Assembly: GCA_902776305.1 (NCBI GenBank) | Contig: CACYPS010000021.1 | Span: 1-52,934, forward strand | Source of the DNA: an uncultured Lachnospiraceae bacterium | GTDB taxonomy: Bacteria; Bacillota; Clostridia; Lachnospirales; Lachnospiraceae | Reading direction: 5' to 3' | DNA length: 52,934 bases | Notes under the pieces: model-generated | What the model was told of the DNA's origin: nothing | Database searches by the model: none | The model's input: only the letters and a program-made list of their open reading frames with translations | Shown here: piece by piece, positions 40,747 to 48,949 of the stretch | How the letters are laid out: every line of letters starts with the position of its first letter | Position numbering within the stretch: the stretch's first letter is position 1 | Made by a program: the position numbers and the translations under genes

Positions 40747-40798
40747 GGATAGCAGACATGCGCAGGGAAAGGCGCTTACGCGCCGCGCATGTCGCGTG
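40747..40798 (+). repeat. family C hairpin, copy 2 (argJ-argB spacer)
   Basis: GACATGCGC (40755-40763) pairs with GCGCATGTC (40785-40793); inside, GGCGC-ttac-GCGCC. Left flank GGCGGATAGCA. The A-T pair at the fourth position replaces the G-C pair of copy 1, a compensatory change. Confidence 0.65.
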
Positions 40799-40950
40799 AG
40801 ACGTTCCTGAAACAAGCAGAAAGTAGGAGACTTGCTGCAGGAGCAGAGAAGACAGTTCGCATATGAGAAAGAGACGGTCTTCAAGAATAAAGAAGACAGA
40901 AACCTAAGAAAAAACAGATGCCGTCATCAGGCGGCAGAATGGAGATAGAT

Positions 40951-41859
40951 ATGGCCGGAAATATGGATTTATGGATCGAGAAGGCGAATGTTCTCATAGA
41001 AGCCCTTCCCTATATCCGCGAGTTCAGCGGTAAAAAGATAGTTGTCAAATACGGCGGATCCGCTATGACGGATTCCGTCCTGAAGAAGAGTGTCATCACC
41101 GATGTTGCCCTTCTGAAGCTGATCGGTATGAAGCCGATCATCGTTCACGGCGGCGGAAAGGAGATCAGCAAGTGGGTCAAGCTCTCCGGTAAGACTCCCG
41201 AGTTCGTGAACGGACTCCGCGTCACAGATTCCAAGACCATGGAGATCGCGGAGATGGTGCTGAACCGCGTCAACAAAGGCCTTGTTCAGTATATGGAAGA
41301 GAACGGTGTGAAAGCCTGCGGCATTTCCGGCAAGGACGGCGCTACCATGCTCGTTAAAAAGAAGGAGCTGCCCGGCGGTCAGGATATCGGATACGTCGGT
41401 AAGGTCACGACGGTCAATACCGCGCTGATTGATACGCTGCTTGACCAGGACTTCGTTCCGGTCATCTGCCCGATCGGTATGGGCGAGGAGGACTTCAAGT
41501 CCTACAATGTTAACGCGGATGATGCTGCGTGTGCGATCGCGACTGCCGAGAAGGCCAACAAGCTGGTATTCCTGTCCGATATAGAGGGTGTCTACCGGGA
41601 TCCTCACGATCCGACAACTCTGATTTCCGAGCTCACCGTAGAGGAGACCAGAGACTTTATTGCAGAAGGAAACGCCGGCGGCGGAATGCTGCCGAAGCTT
41701 CAGAACTGTATAGCCGCGATAGAACAGGGCGTATCCAGAGTACATATTCTGGACGGAAGAGTGGAGCACTCACTCCTTCTCGAGTTCTTTACGGATCGCG
41801 GTATCGGAACTGCGATTATTGATCGTGACGACAGCAGATATTTTCACGGAGCAAAATAA
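40951..41859 (+). CDS. argB: acetylglutamate kinase
   Basis: A 302-residue kinase phosphorylating N-acetylglutamate. [41 protein letters not shown] and [11 protein letters not shown] match the amino-acid-kinase fold of ArgB. GGAG 6 bases before 40951 selects this start; in-frame ATGs at 40918 and 40939 are less well placed. The N-terminal extension before the kinase core is of the arginine-sensitive type, so feedback is likely. Confidence 0.95.
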   Translation: MAGNMDLWIEKANVLIEALPYIREFSGKKIVVKYGGSAMTDSVLKKSVITDVALLKLIGMKPIIVHGGGKEISKWVKLSGKTPEFVNGLRVTDSKTMEIAEMVLNRVNKGLVQYMEENGVKACGISGKDGATMLVKKKELPGGQDIGYVGKVTTVNTALIDTLLDQDFVPVICPIGMGEEDFKSYNVNADDAACAIATAEKANKLVFLSDIEGVYRDPHDPTTLISELTVEETRDFIAEGNAGGGMLPKLQNCIAAIEQGVSRVHILDGRVEHSLLLEFFTDRGIGTAIIDRDDSRYFHGAK

Positions 41860-41988
41860 TTTCGGAATGTCCATGACAGATTTCCTACATGCGGTTCCTG
41901 ATAATCGCAGTATTATGTTGATTGCGACGGTTCAGCATTATGAAGTGGGAAACAGAAGAAGATAAAAGGAAAGATAGCAGGTGCATTT

Positions 41989-43182
41989 ATGACACAGAAT
42001 GAAATCATGAAGACTGTTGATGAGTATGTACTTCACACATACAATCGTTACCCGCTTTCCATAGAGCGTGGAGAGGGAGTCCGTGTCTGGGACACAGAAG
42101 GCAAGGAATACCTTGATTTTATGGCCGGCATAGCCGTCTATGCGTTGGGATATCACTATCCCGGTTACGATGAAGCTTTGAAAGGACAGATTGACAAAGT
42201 CCTTCACACATCAAACCTCTACTATCATGAGCCACTCGCACTCGCCGCGAAAGCAGTTGTCACATCATCGGGGCTTTCAAAAGTATTCTTTACGAACAGC
42301 GGCGCGGAAGCTATTGAAGGCGCGATCAAATCCGCAAGAAAATATGCGTGGCTGAAGGACAAGAAGAATGATCATGAGATCATCGCGATGAAGAGCTCCT
42401 TCCACGGACGTTCCGTCGGTGCTCTGTCTGTCACCGGCAACGCGCATTATCAGGAGCCGTTCAAGCCGCTCATGGGAGGCGTAGTATTTGCAGAATACAA
42501 TAATATCGAGAGCGTGAAGGCACTCGTCAACGATTCCACGTGCGCCATCATCATGGAGACTGTTCAGGGCGAGGGCGGAATTTATCCGGCAGATCCGGAA
42601 TTCATCCGCGAGATCCGCAGAATCTGCGACGAGAAGGATATTCTCCTCATTCTGGATGAGATCCAGTGCGGTATGGGCCGCACCGGAAAGCTCTGGGCTT
42701 ATGAACATTACGGAATCATGCCGGACATCATGACATGTGCGAAGGCTCTGGGATGCGGCGTGCCGGTGGGGGCATTTGTCCTCAATGAGAAAGTCGCTGC
42801 GAATTCTCTTGTCCCCGGTGACCACGGAACGACATACGGCGGAAATCCGTTCGTCTGCGCGGCGGTCGATACGGTCTTTGAACTGTTCAGGGAAAATGAC
42901 ATCGTCTCTCATGCGGAAGCCATGGGAAAATATCTGGCGGATGCTCTGGATGCATTTGCCGCAAGACATGCGGACAAAGTCGTCGCACACAGAGGTCTCG
43001 GACTGATTCGTGGTCTGGAATTCGCACCGGATTGTCCTGTGGGACCGATCACGAACAAAGCGCTCGAGAAGGGCCTGCTGATCATCAGCGCCAGCAACAA
43101 TGTACTGCGCTTTGTTCCGCCGCTCGTTATCACGGAAGCTGATGTCGATGAGGCTGTCCGGATTCTGGAAGCGTGTATCTGA
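41989..43182 (+). CDS. argD: acetylornithine aminotransferase
   Basis: A 397-residue class III PLP aminotransferase. FTNSGAEAIEGAIK, HGRSVGALSVTG, LDEIQCGMGRTGKLWAYEHY and the PLP lysine in MTCAKALGCGVP are present. The length (about 400) suits ArgD rather than the longer GabT or BioA. It is the third gene of the argJBD set. Confidence 0.94.
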   Translation: MTQNEIMKTVDEYVLHTYNRYPLSIERGEGVRVWDTEGKEYLDFMAGIAVYALGYHYPGYDEALKGQIDKVLHTSNLYYHEPLALAAKAVVTSSGLSKVFFTNSGAEAIEGAIKSARKYAWLKDKKNDHEIIAMKSSFHGRSVGALSVTGNAHYQEPFKPLMGGVVFAEYNNIESVKALVNDSTCAIIMETVQGEGGIYPADPEFIREIRRICDEKDILLILDEIQCGMGRTGKLWAYEHYGIMPDIMTCAKALGCGVPVGAFVLNEKVAANSLVPGDHGTTYGGNPFVCAAVDTVFELFRENDIVSHAEAMGKYLADALDAFAARHADKVVAHRGLGLIRGLEFAPDCPVGPITNKALEKGLLIISASNNVLRFVPPLVITEADVDEAVRILEACI

Positions 43183-43185
43183 GGA

Positions 43186-43234
43186 GTGCGTAAGCACGCA
43201 ACCATCCGTAACGGACTTGTGTTGTCTTAATCAA
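43186..43234 (+). repeat. family D repeat, copy 2 (after argD)
   Basis: GTGC-gtaa-GCAC, then AACCATCCGTAACGGA, CTTGTG and AATCAA, resembling 19439-19483. TCCG-taa-CGGA forms a second small hairpin here. Confidence 0.4.
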
Positions 43235-43352
43235 AATACTGTTTCAGAGCAGAAAAACATCATTAAGAAAGTGACTTGTCAAGCATAAATTATTTCGTTA
43301 CAATAGTATCGTGCACGGTCGGAGGCATATCTATGTTCTTCGGAGGTGCACG

Positions 43353-44102
43353 ATGTTTTATAATTTCAGAAATTCCATGGCTGTCTGCGTCATGGTTTTT
43401 ATTCTGCTCAGCGGATGTGCGGCACACGGTCAGACGGCCGAGGATGTACGTTTTGTCGATGATCTTAGCGAATCGACCTGGCAGGTTGAAGAGGAGACGC
43501 AGGCTGAAGGACAACCGCGGGAGCGTGATGAAGATGCGTCCGAGCTCCCGTCAGCACAGGATGATCCGCAGACGGATAGCGATGAATCGGGCGGAAAAGC
43601 TGCAATTTATGTGGATGTGTGCGGAGCAGTGGTTTCCCCCGGCGTCGTCAGAATGCCGGAAGGCTCACGCGTGTTCGAAGCCATTGAAAAGGCAGGCGGG
43701 CTCGGGCAGGATGCGGACGGCAGCTATATAAATAAAGCCAGGATCCTGAGTGACGGTGAACAGATCTATGTGCCGACGAAAGAGGAGACGGCGAGCAGTG
43801 CTTTTCACATGACTGACGGGCATACGGGAACTGCGGCAGACGGTACCGCGGGTACGCGCGGTGGATCCGGGACCGGCAGCAGCGGTTCACAAGGCGTCTC
43901 TGCAGATGGAAAAGTCAATATCAATACGGCAGATTCAGCGACATTGCAGACACTGACGGGTATTGGCGAATCGAGAGCTGAGGCAATTATTTTGTACAGA
44001 GAGACGAACGGCGCATTTGAGACCATTGAGGATATCATGAAGGTCACTGGTATCAAGAATGCGTTGTTCAATAACATTAAGAATGATATAACAGTCGAGT
44101 AA
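43353..44102 (+). CDS. ComEA-like lipoprotein (SLBB plus helix-hairpin-helix)
   Basis: A 249-residue protein. The signal peptide ends in lipobox LSGC, then an acidic linker, an SLBB domain (about 85-145; IYVDVCGAVVSPGVVRMPEGSRVFEAI), a Gly/Ser/Thr linker and a helix-hairpin-helix DNA-binding domain (about 190-249; VNINTADSATLQTLTGIGESRAEAI). This is the ComEA domain order. ComEA binds DNA outside the membrane during transformation; it usually has a membrane helix, but here a lipid anchor is predicted. No comEC is in the window. CGGAGG precedes the ATG at 43353. Confidence 0.88.
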   Translation: MFYNFRNSMAVCVMVFILLSGCAAHGQTAEDVRFVDDLSESTWQVEEETQAEGQPRERDEDASELPSAQDDPQTDSDESGGKAAIYVDVCGAVVSPGVVRMPEGSRVFEAIEKAGGLGQDADGSYINKARILSDGEQIYVPTKEETASSAFHMTDGHTGTAADGTAGTRGGSGTGSSGSQGVSADGKVNINTADSATLQTLTGIGESRAEAIILYRETNGAFETIEDIMKVTGIKNALFNNIKNDITVE

Positions 44103-44130
44103 CGGATGCTCTGCAAGGATGTGCGGGAAT

Positions 44131-44240
44131 TCGGTTTAATCTCTGACGCAGAATTCTCGTGACTTAAGTCGTGAGATGAATGCGCATAATGAGACTTGTC
44201 TCTGACATGGGATACAAACCCGCGTCAGAGATTAAAAGCC
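44131..44240 (+). repeat. family A structured element, copy 3 (response-regulator leader)
   Basis: TTTAAT, 4 bases, GACGCAG: the same spacing as copy 1. The hairpin is CGCA (44147-44150) with TGCG (44181-44184), GAA/GAA loop, CTCGTGAC with GTCGTGAG. The second stem is CTCTGAC (44200-44206) with GTCAGAG (44224-44230), with GGG/CCC inside. The remainder, ATTAAAAGCCTCCGGCGGATCGCAG, runs into family C copy 3. Confidence 0.6.
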
Positions 44241-44246
44241 TCCGGC

Positions 44247-44294
44247 GGATCGCAGCCGCGCATTAAGGAAGGTGCTTCGCACCATGCGCGGCTG
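44247..44294 (+). repeat. family C-like hairpin, copy 3
   Basis: CAGCCGCGCAT (44252-44262) pairs with ATGCGCGGCTG (44284-44294); inside, GGTGC-ttc-GCACC. Left flank GGCGGATCGCAG is the same as in copy 2. The ribosome site of the response regulator follows directly. Confidence 0.6.
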
Positions 44295-44305
44295 AGGAGA
44301 TATAG

Positions 44306-44995
44306 ATGGCAAAAAAGGTACTGGTAGTAGATGATGAGAAATTGATTGTCAAGGGCATACGATTTTCTCTCGAGCAGGACGGATATGACGTGACCTGTGC
44401 ATATGACGGAGAAGAGGCGCTTGAGTTCGCAAAACAAACTGAATATGATATCATCCTGCTGGATCTGATGCTCCCGAAGATCTCGGGACTTGATGTGTGT
44501 CAGCAGATCAGGGACTTTTCCTCTGTCCCGATCATCATGCTGACCGCCAAGGGAGAAGATATGGATAAGATCCTGGGCCTTGAATACGGTGCGGATGATT
44601 ATATTACAAAACCGTTCAATATCCTTGAAGTGAAAGCCCGCATTAAGGCAATTCTTCGCAGATCAAAGAAAAGCGCCGATGAGAAGGAGAAGGCAAGGAC
44701 GATAGAGGTGGCCGGGCTGCGCATGGATTGCGAGAGCCGCAGGGTCTACGTCCACGACAAGGAAGTCTATCTCACAGCCAAGGAATTCGATGTTCTCGAG
44801 CTGCTTGTATTCAATCCCAATAAGGTGTACAGCCGCGAGAATCTTCTGAATATTGTCTGGGGATACGAGTATCCGGGCGATGTACGTACGGTCGATGTTC
44901 ATATTCGCCGTCTGCGCGAGAAGATTGAGGAGAATCCGAGCGACCCGAAATTTGTTCACACGAAGTGGGGCGTTGGATATTACTTCCAGAGCTGA
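44306..44995 (+). CDS. OmpR-family response regulator, WalR-like
   Basis: A 229-residue regulator. The receiver domain has D9-D10, the phosphate acceptor D53 (ILLDLMLP), T in MLTAKG and K in TKPF. The C-terminal winged helix (about 130-229) ends VRTVDVHIRRLREKIE...VHTKWGVGYYF, very close to WalR/PhoP-type regulators. Its kinase is encoded immediately downstream. GAGGAG precedes the ATG. The leader holds family A and C elements. Confidence 0.93.
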   Translation: MAKKVLVVDDEKLIVKGIRFSLEQDGYDVTCAYDGEEALEFAKQTEYDIILLDLMLPKISGLDVCQQIRDFSSVPIIMLTAKGEDMDKILGLEYGADDYITKPFNILEVKARIKAILRRSKKSADEKEKARTIEVAGLRMDCESRRVYVHDKEVYLTAKEFDVLELLVFNPNKVYSRENLLNIVWGYEYPGDVRTVDVHIRRLREKIEENPSDPKFVHTKWGVGYYFQS

Positions 44996-45139
44996 AGATA
45001 AGCATGCGGGGTGTAAGCCATTTTTTCCAGAGTTGACAATAAATTTGAATTTTCTTTTTTAAGGAGCCTTCGCTTTCGAATAACGGTCATTCTGATCCTG
45101 ATCGGTATCATACCGTGCGCGATCGGAACGGGAATAATC

Positions 45140-46459
45140 GTGCGGGGCTACATGAACCGCGCTGTTTCTTTACGCGAAAGCAGTGTAAAGAACCAGTGCG
45201 AAATTTTGTGCAAATCTTTAGAGACAGAAGGCTATCTTGATAATCTGGATTCTCCGACTATCAACAGCGAGCTGTCTCTTCTTTCCAATGTCTATAACGG
45301 CCGCATTTTGATCGCAGATTCGGATTTTCGCGTTGTTAAGGATACGTACGATGTCGATACGGGCAAGACATCTGTGTCGAAAGAGGTCGTGTCCACTTTT
45401 ACAACGGGCAAGGGAACATCTTCCTACGATGACAGGAATGCGTACATATTGATGACGTTTCCTCTCCTGACGGCATCCGGGAGAGTCGAGGGCGTCATGC
45501 TGATTTCCATATCGACAAACGAGATCGTACAGAATACAAGAATCCTCGAGCGACAGGGACTGATCGTAATAGTTCTGGCGCTTCTGTTCGTTCTGATTAT
45601 CGGATATTTTCTTTCCGGATGGCTTGTGAAACCGTTCATGCGCGTAACACATGCTATCGAAGACGTGACGGACGGTTATGAGGATGAGGCAATCTCTGTC
45701 CCCGATTACACAGAGACGGTTGCTATCACGACGGCCTTTAATCAGATGCTGTCCCGCGTCCGGGCGATGGATAATTCCAGACAGGAGTTCGTGTCCAACG
45801 TCTCCCATGAATTGAAAACGCCTCTGACTTCCATGAAAGTCCTCGCGGATTCCCTGAACGGACAGGAAGGACTTCCGGTTGAGATATATCAGGAGTTCAT
45901 GCAGGACATCACACAGGAGATAGACCGCGAGAACAAAATTATTTCGGATCTTCTGTCAATGGTACGTCTGGATAAGAAGGCTGCTGCTCTGAATATTGAG
46001 CGTTGCTATATCCCGAACCTGATCGAAGGAATCATTAAGAGGCTCAGACCCATAGCCACCAAGAATCATATCACGCTGCTCGTTGAGCCGATGCCCGACG
46101 TTTATGCGGAGGTGGATGAGAGCAAGCTTTCCCTTGCGTTCTCGAATCTTATCGAGAACGGTATCAAATATAATGTGGAAGGCGGATGGGTTCGCATATC
46201 CATGACGGCCGATCACAAGTATTTTTATGTAACCGTGGCTGACTGCGGTGTCGGAATTCCGGCAGATCAGCAGGATCACATTTACGAGCGATTCTACCGC
46301 GGAGATAAGTCTCACTCAACTACGATCGAAGGAACCGGTCTGGGGCTGGCCATAGCGCGAAGCGCTATTGTTCTGCACAGGGGTGTGATTAAAGTGAACA
46401 GCAAGGTGAATGAGGGGACGACGTTCCAGGTCAGAATTCCGCTAAAGCATCAGAAGTGA
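45140..46459 (+). CDS. sensor histidine kinase, WalK-like (true start uncertain)
   Basis: The first canonical start in frame is the GTG at 45140 (439 residues), but an open frame continues upstream to 45017 and encodes a clear membrane helix (ITVILILIGIIPCAIGTGIIV) with AAGGAG at 45061-45066. No ATG, GTG or TTG lies between that site and 45140. After an extracellular loop comes a second helix (LIVIVLALLFVLIIGYFL), HAMP, and the kinase core: H-box FVSNVSHELKTPLTSMK, N-box SNLIENGIKYN, DCGVGIP, FYRGD, GTGLGLAI. Partner of the response regulator 144 bases upstream. A wall-stress role like WalK is inference. Confidence 0.88.
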   Translation: MRGYMNRAVSLRESSVKNQCEILCKSLETEGYLDNLDSPTINSELSLLSNVYNGRILIADSDFRVVKDTYDVDTGKTSVSKEVVSTFTTGKGTSSYDDRNAYILMTFPLLTASGRVEGVMLISISTNEIVQNTRILERQGLIVIVLALLFVLIIGYFLSGWLVKPFMRVTHAIEDVTDGYEDEAISVPDYTETVAITTAFNQMLSRVRAMDNSRQEFVSNVSHELKTPLTSMKVLADSLNGQEGLPVEIYQEFMQDITQEIDRENKIISDLLSMVRLDKKAAALNIERCYIPNLIEGIIKRLRPIATKNHITLLVEPMPDVYAEVDESKLSLAFSNLIENGIKYNVEGGWVRISMTADHKYFYVTVADCGVGIPADQQDHIYERFYRGDKSHSTTIEGTGLGLAIARSAIVLHRGVIKVNSKVNEGTTFQVRIPLKHQK

Positions 46460-46468
46460 GGTACGGTC

Positions 46469-47395
46469 ATGCGCAGAATCAGCCTAATAATTTTATATCT
46501 GACCATGGCGATCTTTCTGCTTGCCGGCTGTGCTTCCGGCGCCGGCAGTTCGGTGGGAGATGAGGCGGAGAATGTCGTCTACTGTCTGGACGATGAGGAG
46601 GAATCACTCGAGTTTGAGCCGTATACGGACGACGGACAGAATATGGAGGAGTCGATCGACGGCTATCTGAAGGCGATCATTGCAGGCCCGAAGGAAGCAA
46701 AACACAAGAGGCTTCTCACGGAAAATGTCACCGTGCAGGGATGTGAGGTCGTGAACGGAAATGTCACGATTGATTTCTCGAAAGAATATCATGAGATGGA
46801 GAAACCGAGAGAGGTTCTTGTCCGCGCAGGTATTGTCAGGTCCCTGATGAAGGTTCCGCATGTAAAAGGAGTTATGTTCACAGTGAACGGAAAACCGATC
46901 ACGGATTCCAAGGGACAGGAAATCGGCGCCATGACTTCAGATACATTTATCGAAAATGCAGGACGTCAGATCAACACGTACTCACATGCATCTATCAACC
47001 TGTATTATGCTTCCGAGGACGGCAAGCATCTGAAGAGAGAGTCGAGAGCGATTTACTACAGCAGCAGTATGCCGCTTGAGTGGGCAATTGTGGAGCGTTT
47101 GATTGACGGTCCGAAAGTCAGGGGAAATCATCCGACGGTACCGCCCAATGTACAGATCGTATCGGTGACGAATTCCGACGGGATCTGTTACGTCAATCTG
47201 GATTCTTCTTTTCAGGCAAATGTTCTCACCGTCAGTCCGGAAGCCACCATCTATTCAATCGTTAATTCTCTTGTGGAGGATTGTAATGTTCAAAGTGTGC
47301 AATTCTCCGTCAACGGTGAATCGGATGTGGAGTTCGCCAACGGGCTGAGTCTGAAGCAGCCGTTCACGGCGGATATGAGTCTGGTAGTAGAATAA
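46469..47395 (+). CDS. GerMN-domain lipoprotein
   Basis: A 308-residue lipoprotein (lipobox LAGC). Two GerMN domains follow (about 55-160 and 180-300), each with a pattern like GYLKAIIAGPKE...VTVQGCEVVNGNVTIDFSKEY and VERLIDGPK...VQIVSVTNSDGICYVNLDSSF. In Bacillus GerM acts in spore formation and germination; relatives such as LpqB sit next to two-component systems (MtrAB). Here it starts 9 bases after the kinase gene, so it may modulate that sensor, which is inference. Confidence 0.9.
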   Translation: MRRISLIILYLTMAIFLLAGCASGAGSSVGDEAENVVYCLDDEEESLEFEPYTDDGQNMEESIDGYLKAIIAGPKEAKHKRLLTENVTVQGCEVVNGNVTIDFSKEYHEMEKPREVLVRAGIVRSLMKVPHVKGVMFTVNGKPITDSKGQEIGAMTSDTFIENAGRQINTYSHASINLYYASEDGKHLKRESRAIYYSSSMPLEWAIVERLIDGPKVRGNHPTVPPNVQIVSVTNSDGICYVNLDSSFQANVLTVSPEATIYSIVNSLVEDCNVQSVQFSVNGESDVEFANGLSLKQPFTADMSLVVE

Positions 47396-47411
47396 AACGA
47401 ATTTCATACTA

Positions 47412-47513
47412 AAGGGGCTGTTGCATTAGGTGCCTGGACAATATCTTGCAGACATTTTCAAATGAAGTCTGCAGTATATTGCGGTTTAACACCTAATGCA
47501 ACAGCCCCTTCAT
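47412..47513. terminator. long nested hairpin, family B copy 3
   Basis: A perfect 21-bp outer stem (47412-47432 with 47490-47510; AAGGGGCTGTTGCATTAGG side) encloses CAATAT/ATATTG and GCAGAC/GTCTGC around CAGACATTTTCAAATGAAGTCTG. It lies between convergent genes. Its outer arm (GGCTGTTGCATTAGG) also resembles the outer arm of copy 2 (GCTGCCGCATTAG). Confidence 0.85.
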
Positions 47514-47539
47514 TGCTTTTTGGGCTATTTTCTGTTTCG

Positions 47540-48685
47540 TCACTGCTGGGATTCTGTATGGAATCCCTCGTTCGCAACATCCGTGAGCTCCGTATATGAA
47601 ATCCATCCCGAATAATTATCAGGATCAAAGTCATCGGATCCTGCGCCGGAAGGCTCGTAAATCGGAGAATCTACATTGGTCTCACTGTCGGTCCATCCGT
47701 CTTCCGGTTCGACCCGGAACACATTCGGCTTCTCATAGTTTTCATCCTCGATGATGGCTTCCTGAATCACGCCTCTGAAGTTGATCGGGAGAGTTCCTGT
47801 CTCATAACTCTCTTCACTGTTCACGTAGAGTGTTAACTCTTTCTTCAGAGAGAACGGATAACCGATCGCGAAATGTCCTTCTTCAGGGTAATATCCGATC
47901 GAATTGGAAGCGATGGTCAGCTCCTGGACGTTATCGTCGGTTTCAGAATCGTATGTCTGAGTAGTCTGAAAATTCTTCCGCACATACATGTAGCCGTATT
48001 CCGAAGTTTTGATATCGGTCGCCTCCGTGATCGAAAAATCACCGGCACCGTCAATACTGAGAAAGTCTACAAAGCCGCCGTATGTACCGGAAAGAGTTAC
48101 GACATCATCATCGTAGGAGTAAATCGAAGTCTGATGTCTGCCTGTTCTCGACGAGGTAAAGACGGTTATAAGATTGCTTACATTGTCAGTAAAGTTCAGA
48201 TCGCAGACATAGGCGCCGCGGAATGTATCATATTCATCCGCATCGCAGACGAAATCGTTGATGGTCCCGTCAATCCAGAAGCGCAGGCTCGATATCTTGT
48301 GGTCTCTGCTGTCCTCGTTGATGCGAAGCTGTATGGTATCGGTCTCCTCATCACGGTCAGGATCGAGATCCATGATCTCGTATGGGATGAGGTCAACGAC
48401 ATCTTTGTTGGAACTGTTCACAAAATCAGCCGTGTAAATATCGCTGCCTGAATCAGGTGTTTCCGTAGTACTGCTCTCATCTGAATGAGAGTTCAGCTGA
48501 CCGATGATCGCGGCTGCACCTCCGGAAGGCTGCCGCGGAGTAGGAGTTGCCTCGGTGGAATCATCGCCTGAGACAGAGCTGTCATCGACAGCGTTCGTCG
48601 CATCCTCAATCATCAGGGATTCCCCGCAGCCGGTCTGTGAGAGAACCAATATGGATGCAATGATGAGAATAAGCTTTCTTTTCAT
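47540..48685 (-). CDS. lipoprotein of unknown function, 381 aa
   Basis: Signal peptide with lipobox (QTGC), then a low-complexity Asp/Ser/Thr linker (about 25-85), then a beta-rich domain with many Asp, Thr and Tyr (SSLRFWIDGTINDFVCD, YVCDLNFTDNVSNLITVF, IYSYDDDVVTLSGTYGG). It resembles FG-GAP-free lipoproteins of gut Clostridia that report on a solute or polymer; I cannot name a family. GAGG 9 bases upstream supports the ATG at 48685 over a TTG at 48691. Probably monocistronic. Confidence 0.8.
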   Translation of the reverse strand: MKRKLILIIASILVLSQTGCGESLMIEDATNAVDDSSVSGDDSTEATPTPRQPSGGAAAIIGQLNSHSDESSTTETPDSGSDIYTADFVNSSNKDVVDLIPYEIMDLDPDRDEETDTIQLRINEDSRDHKISSLRFWIDGTINDFVCDADEYDTFRGAYVCDLNFTDNVSNLITVFTSSRTGRHQTSIYSYDDDVVTLSGTYGGFVDFLSIDGAGDFSITEATDIKTSEYGYMYVRKNFQTTQTYDSETDDNVQELTIASNSIGYYPEEGHFAIGYPFSLKKELTLYVNSEESYETGTLPINFRGVIQEAIIEDENYEKPNVFRVEPEDGWTDSETNVDSPIYEPSGAGSDDFDPDNYSGWISYTELTDVANEGFHTESQQ

Positions 48686-48843
48686 TTGCAAATACCTCTT
48701 ATATTTTGAACACGAGAGTGATTACGACAAACTATGCAATTGCATGTGCATATGCATAACAATCATATTTCATGCAAAGTATAGCAATGAGTTTTACTAA
48801 AATCAACTGAATTTCATTTTTATGAGTCAAATCATAAAATGAG

Positions 48844-48856
48844 CGGTTCAGAACCG
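48844..48856. promoter_or_regulatory. inverted repeat CGGTTC-a-GAACCG upstream of the ATP-grasp gene
   Basis: A perfect 6-bp inverted repeat with a one-base centre, flanked by GAG and CTC, about 95 bases before the ATP-grasp start. A regulator site is possible. ATGCAATTGCAT (48735-48746 region) is another palindrome in this 264-base divergent spacer. Confidence 0.4.
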
Positions 48857-48949
48857 ACTCAATGTAACAATTTTACTGTATTAAAGTGCGGATGTGTGAT
48901 AGAATGCACTGTGAAACGTGAAAAATACAGAAGATGAGAGAGGAAAAAT

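Noticed and set aside
42277-43197. 306-codon open frame antisense to argD
   Set aside because: Shadow of a conserved enzyme, with no start signal.
44131-44240. Cyclic di-GMP (GEMM) riboswitch suggested by AAAAGCCTCCGGCGG
   Set aside because: Only a short stretch resembles the GEMM core; the receptor stems do not align.
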